Of a DNA stretch of 6,719 nt, positions 1 through 4,780 are shown piece by piece. Every line of letters begins with the position of its first letter. Position 1 is the first letter of the stretch. The notes under the pieces were generated by a model. It saw only the letters and a program-made list of their open reading frames with translations, had not been told where the DNA came from and ran no database searches. Position numbers and translations under genes: made by a program. The DNA comes from JBDSGC01 sp046594105 (GTDB lineage: Bacteria; Acidobacteriota; Thermoanaerobaculia; Gp7-AA8), in the NCBI GenBank assembly GCA_046594105.1, contig JBKJQB010000098.1, positions 1 to 6,719 on the forward strand, read 5' to 3'.

Positions 1-110
1 GCAATGAGGAGATGCTCGGGGGTCGCTTCGGGATTGCCGGCTCCCCGCGCGAGGTTCTGAGCCTCGGAGACCGATTCCTGGGCCTTCACCGTAAGCTTGT
101 TAAAGTTCAT
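1..110 (-). CDS. clpB: ATP-dependent chaperone ClpB, N-terminal fragment (runs off the left edge)
   Basis: Only the first 36 codons plus two bases are present. They were read directly on the complement from an ATG at 108-110. The peptide begins MNFNKLTVKAQESVSEAQNL and continues through GAGNPEATPEHLLIA. This matches the start of the Clp N-terminal repeat domain of ClpB (pattern NKLT.KAQE...EAQ.LA...GNPE..PEHLL). ClpB is a cytoplasmic hexameric AAA+ disaggregase that works with DnaK to pull proteins out of aggregates; the N-domain contacts substrates. The start is supported by a GAGGT Shine-Dalgarno six bases upstream (117-121) and by the fit to the family N-terminus. A HAIR-like inverted repeat lies just upstream (124-144), consistent with heat-shock control by HspR. 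The neighbouring secreted-protein gene is divergent. The ATPase domains are outside the window, so an intact gene cannot be confirmed. ClpA/ClpC-type N-domains are related, but NKLT plus the GNPE..PEHLL spacing favours ClpB. Confidence 0.9.
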   Translation of the reverse strand, partial: MNFNKLTVKAQESVSEAQNLARGAGNPEATPEHLLI

Positions 111-1617
111 GGCTTTACCTCACATTGAGTCAATTACACTCACATATCAACTGGCAAAGATCACGCCTCATTCCGACGGGGATCTCCTCGGTCAATCAGG
201 CGGCGTCGTTGTTGCTCAACAAAGTCATCTGACCTCCGCCCGATCGTTCCGCCCGACCCTGCTCTCCCCGCTGTTTCTCCTGATTGCGGCAACGCGCGTA
301 TTCGCGGCGCCGCCAGAGGCAGTGGACCCTCTGACCTTCGTGGGGAATGTCTACGGCGTGGTGTCGGACGCGACGGGAGCGTCCGTGGCGGGCGCGCAGG
401 TCTCACTGCTCGAAAAGACCGACCGAGGCGTCGCCATGCCCTTCAGCGAAGACGCTTCGAGTGGCTGGCCTTCCCGTCCGAACTGCGGGCAACCTACGAT
501 CACCGGTCGCACCGTGCGCTCCGCAATCACCGGCAGCGATGGCTCGTTTCTGATCAACTCTGTTCCCACGCCGGGTGATGGCGTTGACTACACCCTGGCC
601 ATCGCTCATGCCAGCCACCTCTCCGCCGTTTTCGATGTCCGCGTCCTGCCCGGTGCGACGATGGCCCTCGAGGTCCGTGCGCGCCTGGAGACGAAGGAGT
701 CGGGATTCGCACTGGGCTCATCGATCTCGATCCGTTATCGGCATGAAGCGGTGGAGCCTGGGGCCGCAGATTCGGCGGGATCGACAGAGAGCGGGGCTCC
801 CGGTCCGATCCGTGCGACGACTTTCCGCGGCTCGATCTTCGCCACGCGCGAGGGATTGGTCGGGGGAACGACCGCGAATGGCCACATCATCGTTACGAAC
901 GATCGCTTCGTCGCACTGCCTTCCCGACGGGCCCTCTCGTCGAACTTCGGACACGAGCGCGAGGTCCGCCTTTCCTATCGCGGCCGCACCTCGACGGCAC
1001 CGGTGTGGGATGTAGGGCCCTGGAACACGCGCGACGATTACTGGAATCCGCCCAACATCCGGGAGAGGTTCCAGGACCTCCCCATGGGAAAGCCGGAAGC
1101 AGAGGCAGCTTTCTACGATCGCTACAACGGTGGGCTGGATGGCAGCGGGCGCGCAGTGAAGAATCCTGCCGGAATCGATCTGGCCGACGGCACTTTCTGG
1201 CTCGACCTGGGGATGACGAACAATGACCGCGTGGAGGTCGAGTATCTCTGGGTGGACAGCGCCGGTCCGTTGATCAGCGCGATCGCGGTTTCCCCCGACC
1301 CCGCTCTGACCGGCAGCACCATCGCCATCAAGGCCACCGCCAGCGATGCAGCCACCGGGAACGCACCCATCACCGCGGCCGAATTCTTCTTCGATATCGT
1401 TGGCGACTCCGGAACCGGCACCAGCGCCGACCCCGCGGACGGAAATTTCGATGCGCCGGAGGAGATGATCCGCAGCAACGTGAAAATCGCGCTTCTTCCC
1501 GAACAGCGACACACGATCTTCGTCCATGCCCGCGACGTCTACGGAAACTGGGGACCCTTCGTGGCCACGACCTTCTCGGTCGTCAAGCCGCCGCGCCAGC
1601 GCGCGGTCAACCACTGA
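109..1617 (+). CDS. Secreted multidomain beta protein: carboxypeptidase-regulatory-like, RlpA/double-psi-barrel-like and Ig-like domains
   Basis: Function not established. Residue numbers count from the ATG at 109 (502 aa). A hydrophobic segment near residues 46-66, ending VFA before APPEAV, is a convincing signal peptide, so the protein is exported. Residues 77-194 (NVYGVVSDATGASVAGAQVS ... GSDGSFLINSVP ... YTLAIAHA) fit a carboxypeptidase-regulatory-like/CNA-B-type beta sandwich. Residues 241-381 contain GLVGGTTANGHIIVTNDRF, VWDVGPWNTRDDYW and GIDLADGTFWLDLGM. The order G..TA.G, ND.F.ALPS, V.DVGP and GIDL resembles the RlpA/expansin double-psi beta-barrel. The C-terminus (386-492) is an Ig-like module ending in HTIFVHARDVYGNWGP. 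The start is doubtful: the only in-frame ATG overlaps the clpB start codon head to head and leaves about 45 residues before the signal peptide. An unusual CTG start near 229 would give an ideal signal peptide. It is followed at once by an inverted repeat shared with the convergent gene. A cell-wall or carbohydrate-binding role is inference. Confidence 0.75.
   Translation: MALPHIESITLTYQLAKITPHSDGDLLGQSGGVVVAQQSHLTSARSFRPTLLSPLFLLIAATRVFAAPPEAVDPLTFVGNVYGVVSDATGASVAGAQVSLLEKTDRGVAMPFSEDASSGWPSRPNCGQPTITGRTVRSAITGSDGSFLINSVPTPGDGVDYTLAIAHASHLSAVFDVRVLPGATMALEVRARLETKESGFALGSSISIRYRHEAVEPGAADSAGSTESGAPGPIRATTFRGSIFATREGLVGGTTANGHIIVTNDRFVALPSRRALSSNFGHEREVRLSYRGRTSTAPVWDVGPWNTRDDYWNPPNIRERFQDLPMGKPEAEAAFYDRYNGGLDGSGRAVKNPAGIDLADGTFWLDLGMTNNDRVEVEYLWVDSAGPLISAIAVSPDPALTGSTIAIKATASDAATGNAPITAAEFFFDIVGDSGTGTSADPADGNFDAPEEMIRSNVKIALLPEQRHTIFVHARDVYGNWGPFVATTFSVVKPPRQRAVNH
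117..121 (-). promoter_or_regulatory. Shine-Dalgarno of clpB
   Basis: On the complement the sequence reads GAGGT, then AAAGCC, then the clpB ATG. This is a strong anti-16S match at six-base spacing and fixes the clpB start at 110. Confidence 0.75.
124..144 (-). promoter_or_regulatory. HAIR-like operator (HspR-type) upstream of clpB
   Basis: On the plus strand the site reads ATTGAGT, seven bases, ACTCACA. The published HspR box (HAIR) is CTTGAGT-N7-ACTCAAG. The left arm matches 6 of 7 positions and the right arm 5 of 7, with exactly the expected seven-base spacer and a perfect TTGAGT/ACTCA core. It ends 13 bases upstream of the clpB start codon and overlaps the likely promoter region (complement TTGCCA, 15 bases, TAATTG, a weak match). 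In actinobacteria HspR represses clpB and dnaK from such sites. The assignment here is by sequence similarity and position only; an hspR gene is not in this window. Confidence 0.6.
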
Positions 1618-1668
1618 GCCGGCACGGCCGGCAGCGTCGGTTCGCAAAGCGTCCGCCACGATTTCCGC
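1618..1668 (+). repeat. 51-nt mirrored 3' element, copy A (after the secreted-protein gene)
   Basis: The element starts on the base after the TGA stop at 1615-1617. Its reverse complement matches 2142-2192 at 48 of 51 positions by hand alignment. It begins with GCCGGC-ACG-GCCGGC, which can fold into an all-GC hairpin, followed by a unique stretch containing TTCGCAAAGCGTCC. No U-tract follows, so it is not a textbook intrinsic terminator, although the hairpin could protect or end the transcript. Confidence 0.9.
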
Positions 1669-1750
1669 TCAGTCGCGTTCACTCGGCGCCTTGGATTGCA
1701 GATGAGGCGCAAGCGCGTCATTAGAAGCCGTCGAAGCCCCTGCTCTTCCA

Positions 1751-1882
1751 TCGAGAGTCCTTCTCCCCGCGCACGGGGAGAAGGTGCCGAAGGCGGATGA
1801 GGGGCGCTCGGCGCGACGAAGCAGGACCCCTCATCCCCGCTTCGCGGACCTTCTCCCCGTGTGCGGGGAGAAGGACTCTCGA
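1751..1882. repeat. 132-bp inverted-repeat element with paired hairpins (MITE-like or REP-like)
   Basis: Arms 1751-1785 and 1848-1882 are inverted copies matching at 34 of 35 positions. They begin TCGAGAGTCC and end GGACTCTCGA. Each arm is itself a hairpin (CTTCTCCCCG, 4 nt, CGGGGAGAAG). The next inner bases also pair partly (GGATGAGGGG with CCCCTCATCC). The whole unit can therefore fold either as one long stem or as two local hairpins. No open reading frame of its own and no clear target-site duplication are visible. It resembles dispersed intergenic palindromic repeats of many bacterial genomes; copy number cannot be judged from one window. Confidence 0.9.
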
Positions 1883-1966
1883 GGGGGAGTCTCCCGTTTC
1901 AACATCAATTGCTGCGCTTCCTGCGCAGTGCACTGGCTCTCAGAGGCTGTGAAAAGAATCCCCGTC

Positions 1967-2084
1967 CGTCATCCTGAGCGGCGTGGGTGGCGGGCGGGAA
2001 GCGAAGGATCTGCAATCACGAGAGCCTTGGCTGGGACAGTTCGTGATTGCAGATCCTTCCCCGTCTGCGCGGCTCAGGATGACG
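1967..2084. repeat. 118-bp inverted-repeat element (long hairpin)
   Basis: The outer arms CGTCATCCTGAGC (1967-1979) and GCTCAGGATGACG (2072-2084) are perfect inverted copies. Inside them the 19-bp arms at 2003-2021 (GAAGGATCTGCAATCACGA) and 2041-2059 are also perfect, leaving a 19-nt loop. The two stem blocks are separated by poorly pairing GC-rich stretches. It has no coding potential that fits the neighbours. It is unrelated in sequence to the 132-bp element just upstream. Confidence 0.9.
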
Positions 2085-2141
2085 AAATGGGACAGTCGAT
2101 GTCGAGAAAGCGAAGCATCTCGGTTGTGACCGCGGGTTGCG

Positions 2142-2192
2142 GCGAAAATCGTGGCGGACGCTTTGCGAACCAACGCCGCCGGCCGTGCCGGC
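2142..2192 (-). repeat. 51-nt mirrored 3' element, copy B (after the TMEM175-type gene)
   Basis: This is the inverted partner of 1618-1668 (48 of 51 identical; three substitutions, no indels). Read on the minus strand it starts two bases after the TGA stop of the channel gene (2195-2197), again with GCCGGC-ACG-GCCGGC first. Both convergent genes therefore end in the same 3' element in the same orientation relative to transcription. Together the copies bound a 575-bp region (1618-2192) that also holds the 132-bp and 118-bp elements. Confidence 0.9.
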
Positions 2193-2194
2193 CT

Positions 2195-3013
2195 TCAGCT
2201 GGTCTGGTCGTTTTCCAGTTCTTCTTCCCGCCGGCGCCGCTCGTGCCATTCCGCGGTGATGCGTTTTCGCTCCTTGAACATCACGGCCATGCGACCCATC
2301 AGGACCATGAAGGCGACCAGAACCAGCACCGATCCGATCACCACGATCCACTTCTCTTTATCCGTCTGGCGCGGCAGCGCCTGCACGCCGGCGAGGGCGA
2401 AGTATCCAACCGCCACGCCGACGCTGAGCGTCATCCGCCGTATGGTGTGCTGCGTCTCGAACGCCTCGAATTCATTCAACTGAAGCTCTTCGCGCTTCTT
2501 GTAGGCATGCCGGTACAGCAGGCTGAAGACGATGAACACCGCGGCGAATCCTGCGCCGAACACCAGGAACAGCCACGGCCTGTGCTCGGGAAGGACCGCC
2601 AGAACGGAGCCGTGCGCGGTCTCCACTCTCAAGTGGCGCATGGTCGGATCGGCCAGCATCGTGTTGAAGAGAAACTTCAACGGAAAGGTGAAAAAGAGAA
2701 CGGTGAAAAGCAGGATCAGATTCATGACCACGGTGAAACGATCCTCGAGACCGTAGCGGCGAAAGAACACAAACTGCAGATACCAGATCCCAGCGAGCAT
2801 CAGGAAGGTCACCACGAACGATACAAAACCGTGCATGGTCTCGAACAGCTCGGTGGAGGTCTTTGGCACCTCCAGCGACACGATCAGCAGCGTGACGGCG
2901 AAGCCGAACACAGCGTCGCTGAAACCTTCGATGCGCGCGACCTCCCGGCTCCGCCAGCGGAAGCCGTCGACGAGGTGGTGGCCATGTTGATCGATGAGCT
3001 TGTTGCGCAGCAC
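2195..3013 (-). CDS. TMEM175 family (DUF1211) integral membrane protein, putative potassium channel
   Basis: The 272-aa product starts at a GTG (3011-3013). Six hydrophobic segments are visible at about residues 30-50, 62-84, 92-115, 146-168, 195-213 and 222-242. The first carries the family signature R27-x-x-x-F31-S32-D33 within RIEGFSDAVFGFAVTLLIVS, diagnostic of TMEM175/DUF1211. Bacterial members are potassium-selective tetrameric channels in the cytoplasmic membrane, with the pore lined by TM1 hydrophobic residues rather than a TVGYG filter. Potassium conductance here is inferred from family. The N-terminus (LRNKLIDQHGHHLVDGFRWR) and the long charged C-terminal tail (KERKRITAEWHERRRREEEL) are soluble. 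The open frame runs far upstream, but that part is antisense to aspA. The GTG was chosen because it lies just before the conserved N-terminal region and directly follows a TACAAT -10 element, implying an almost leaderless mRNA. Its 3' end abuts the 51-nt repeat. Confidence 0.85.
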   Translation of the reverse strand: MLRNKLIDQHGHHLVDGFRWRSREVARIEGFSDAVFGFAVTLLIVSLEVPKTSTELFETMHGFVSFVVTFLMLAGIWYLQFVFFRRYGLEDRFTVVMNLILLFTVLFFTFPLKFLFNTMLADPTMRHLRVETAHGSVLAVLPEHRPWLFLVFGAGFAAVFIVFSLLYRHAYKKREELQLNEFEAFETQHTIRRMTLSVGVAVGYFALAGVQALPRQTDKEKWIVVIGSVLVLVAFMVLMGRMAVMFKERKRITAEWHERRRREEELENDQTS

Positions 3014-3020
3014 GAATACG

Positions 3021-3026
3021 ATTGTA
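3021..3026 (-). promoter_or_regulatory. Probable -10 element for the TMEM175-type gene (near-leaderless)
   Basis: The complement reads TACAAT, seven bases, then the GTG start codon. A -10 hexamer matching 5 of 6 to TATAAT at this distance would place the transcription start within a base or two of the GTG, giving a leaderless or nearly leaderless mRNA. No Shine-Dalgarno is visible and the -35 is poor, so this is tentative. Confidence 0.4.
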
Positions 3027-3153
3027 GCCGTACCGCCAATCGACGGTGGGGGCGCCCGCGGGAACGCCCGAACGTCAGCAGCCAATCGCTCCCGTCGTCG
3101 AAATGCCCCGGCGGAGCGGCCTGTTCTCGCGGCCGTATAGACTCGTTTTCCAC

Positions 3154-3157
3154 GGAG
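3154..3157 (+). promoter_or_regulatory. Shine-Dalgarno of the small ORF upstream of aspA
   Basis: GGAG lies seven bases before the ATG at 3165. No comparable site precedes the aspA start itself (the bases before 3254 read TTGCACCACAATGCTCTTG), so this appears to be the ribosome entry point for the pair. Confidence 0.5.
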
Positions 3158-3164
3158 ATCCTCA

Positions 3165-3254
3165 ATGACCGCCATCGCTCCGCTGCACGATGCCTGGACC
3201 GACAAAGACTCCCACTTCCCCGCTTGCACCGTCGTTGCACCACAATGCTCTTGA
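3165..3254 (+). CDS. Putative 29-aa leader peptide or small protein coupled to aspA
   Basis: A short open frame starts at ATG 3165 behind a well-spaced GGAG. It encodes 29 residues (MTAIAPLHDAWTDKD ... TVVAPQCS) and ends in TGA at 3252-3254, which shares its last base with the aspA ATG (TGATG). That arrangement is typical of translational coupling. aspA lacks its own clear Shine-Dalgarno, so reinitiation from this frame may set its translation. The peptide has no hydrophobic segment, no run of one amino acid pointing to an attenuator, and two cysteines. I do not recognise a family. It could be a regulatory leader, a true microprotein or chance; the ORF is short enough for chance, and conservation in relatives would decide. 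Confidence 0.4.
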   Translation: MTAIAPLHDAWTDKDSHFPACTVVAPQCS

Positions 3255-4648
3255 TGCGAACGGAACGCGACACTCTCGGCCCGGTGGAAGTCCCTGATGA
3301 AGCCCTTTACGGTGCGCAGACACAGCGCGCCGTGGAAAACTATCCCGTCAGCGGACTGCGCGAACATTCTGAATTCATCCGAGCGTTCGTCCTTCTGAAA
3401 AAGGCGGCGGCGCTGACCAACCTTGAGCTCGAGGCCATGAAGCCGGACATCGCGCAAGCCATCGTCCAGGCCTGCGATCAGATCGTCAACGATCTGGAGG
3501 GACACCGGAAGCACTTCGTGGTGGATGTCTTCCAGGCCGGCGCCGGAACGTCCTTCAACATGAACTGCAACGAGGTGATCGCCAACCTGGCCAACCGGTC
3601 GCTCGGCGGAAAGCTCGGCGAATACAAGCCGGTCAACCCGAACGACGACGTCAACATGGCGCAGTCGACCAACGATGTCTTTCCCACCGCCATCCGCATC
3701 GCCACTCTGCTGCTTCTCGAACAATTCACGCCCACTCTCGATGGGCTGGTCCAGGCGCTCGACGAGCGGGCGCGCGCCTTCTCCGATGTAATCAAGTCAG
3801 GCCGCACCCATCTTCAGGACGCTGTCCCCGTGACCCTGGGACAGGAGTTTCAGGCCTACGCCTCGGCCCTGCGCCGCGCCGGACGGCTGCTGCGCGACGC
3901 CGCAGACGAACTTCGAGTCCTCGGCATCGGAGGCACCGCGACCGGAACTGGAATCAACACCCCCGTCGGCTACCGCTTCGCCGTGGTCCGGCACCTGGAG
4001 ACACTCACGGGCCTCCAGCTTTCCGCAACCGACGACCTGCGCGAGGCCATGCAGTCGCAGCTTCCCATCGCCGCGGTCTCCGGCGCCTTGCGAAACCTCG
4101 CGCTCGAGCTGACCCGCATCACCAATGACCTGCGACTCCTGGCCTCCGGCCCCCAGACCGGGCTCGCGGAAATCATCCTTCCCTCAGTGCAGCCCGGCTC
4201 GTCGATCATGCCGGGCAAGGTGAACCCTTCCATGCTGGAGTGCCTCAACCAGATCTGCTTCCACGTGCTGGGGGCCGACGCCGCCGTCGCCTTCGCCGTG
4301 CAGGCCGGTCAGCTCGAGCTGAACGTGATGATGCCGCTGATGGCATTCGAGATTCTTTTTTCCATCGAGATCCTGAAAAACTTTTTGCCTGTGTTCACGG
4401 ACAAGTGCATCCGTGGTCTGGAGGCGGATCGGAAACGCGCCGAGGAGTACTACGTCAGTTCGCCCGCCCTGGCGACGGCGCTCAATCCGATCATCGGATA
4501 CGCGCGCGCGGCTGAGATCGCGAAAGAGTCAGCGAAGAGCGGAACGCCCATTCCGCAACTGCTGCGCGAACGAAAACTGCTGCCGGAAGAAGAGATCGCC
4601 CGGATTTTCACGCCGGAGTTTCTGGCGGGTCAGGCCGATCGGAAGTAG
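3254..4648 (+). CDS. aspA: Aspartate ammonia-lyase (aspartase)
   Basis: The 464-aa product is full length for the aspartase/fumarase superfamily. It catalyses reversible deamination of L-aspartate to fumarate and ammonia in the cytoplasm, feeding aspartate into the TCA cycle. Signature elements occur in order: GAGTSFNMNCNEV (96-108), QSTNDVFPT (137-145), GRTHLQDAVPVTLGQEF (183-199) and the flexible catalytic loop GSSIMPGKVNP (315-325), with the expected catalytic base Ser316. The GAGTS...NMN motif, DAVPVTLGQEF and the loop continuation SMLECLNQICFHVLG fit aspartases better than class II fumarases, which have GSGTQ.NMN and TQCEA after the loop. The family is homotetrameric. The ATG at 3254 begins MRTERDTLGPVEVP, the usual aspartase N-terminus; an in-frame ATG at 3245 would add three residues. 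The frame stays open upstream to 1784, but that stretch is antisense to the channel gene and crosses repeats. The start overlaps the stop of a 29-codon ORF. Confidence 0.87.
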   Translation: MRTERDTLGPVEVPDEALYGAQTQRAVENYPVSGLREHSEFIRAFVLLKKAAALTNLELEAMKPDIAQAIVQACDQIVNDLEGHRKHFVVDVFQAGAGTSFNMNCNEVIANLANRSLGGKLGEYKPVNPNDDVNMAQSTNDVFPTAIRIATLLLLEQFTPTLDGLVQALDERARAFSDVIKSGRTHLQDAVPVTLGQEFQAYASALRRAGRLLRDAADELRVLGIGGTATGTGINTPVGYRFAVVRHLETLTGLQLSATDDLREAMQSQLPIAAVSGALRNLALELTRITNDLRLLASGPQTGLAEIILPSVQPGSSIMPGKVNPSMLECLNQICFHVLGADAAVAFAVQAGQLELNVMMPLMAFEILFSIEILKNFLPVFTDKCIRGLEADRKRAEEYYVSSPALATALNPIIGYARAAEIAKESAKSGTPIPQLLRERKLLPEEEIARIFTPEFLAGQADRK

Positions 4649-4691
4649 GACTGGTGAGTCGTGGGGAGTACAGACAGGCCTCCAGCCTTCA

Positions 4692-4706
4692 GCCGGCGCA
4701 GCCGGC
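4692..4706. repeat. GC-rich hairpin GCCGGC-GCA-GCCGGC downstream of aspA
   Basis: A perfect 6-bp all-GC stem with a 3-nt loop lies 43 bases after the aspA stop. It has the same GCCGGC-N3-GCCGGC format as the heads of the 51-nt elements at 1618 and 2192, but the flanking bases differ. No U-tract follows on either strand. It may stabilise or terminate the convergent aspA and rlmN transcripts. Confidence 0.55.
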
Positions 4707-4753
4707 GAGAGACTGTAGCCCTCGGGGCACTCTGCATTGCTGGCCATTGACGA

Positions 4754-4780
4754 GTGGCGACCTCAACCCGAGGCGACCAC
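4754..4780. terminator. Possible imperfect stem-loop at the 3' end of rlmN
   Basis: The plus strand reads GTGG-CGA-CCTC, loop AACCC, GAGG-CGA-CCAC. Two 4-bp stems are separated by an internal CGA/CGA loop. It overlaps the rlmN stop codon (4780-4782). With no U-tract it is weak as an intrinsic terminator. Beyond this and the hairpin at 4692, nothing else is seen in the 4649-4779 spacer. Confidence 0.25.

Noticed and set aside
718..1659. Long minus-strand open frame (313 codons) opposite the secreted-protein gene
   Set aside because: It shows no recognisable domain and is the GC-driven mirror of a frame with a signal peptide and domain motifs. Its start lies in the 51-nt repeat, which also generates the same MADALRT start at 2151.
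1751..2084. CRISPR array
   Set aside because: The repeats are inverted and unrelated to one another; there is no series of direct repeats with regular spacers.
1618..2192. Composite transposon or insertion sequence bounded by the 51-bp inverted repeats
   Set aside because: No transposase or other gene lies between the arms, no target-site duplication is visible, and the arms abut two stop codons, which a random insertion would not explain.
1784..3244. Upstream extension of the aspA reading frame that would give a 954-aa protein
   Set aside because: It crosses two palindromic repeats and lies antisense to the whole TMEM175-type gene. Its translation is low-complexity, rich in His/Gln/Arg, and aspartase homology begins only at 3254.
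3014..3724. Minus-strand extension of the TMEM175-type frame into aspA
   Set aside because: The extra residues are the antisense of conserved aspartase sequence and precede the family N-terminus; the membrane protein fits a start at 3013.
3254..4648. Class II fumarase (fumC) instead of aspartase
   Set aside because: GAGTSFNMN, DAVPVTLGQEF and the sequence after the GSSIMPGKVNP loop match aspartases; fumarases have GSGTQ.NMN and TQCEA at these places.
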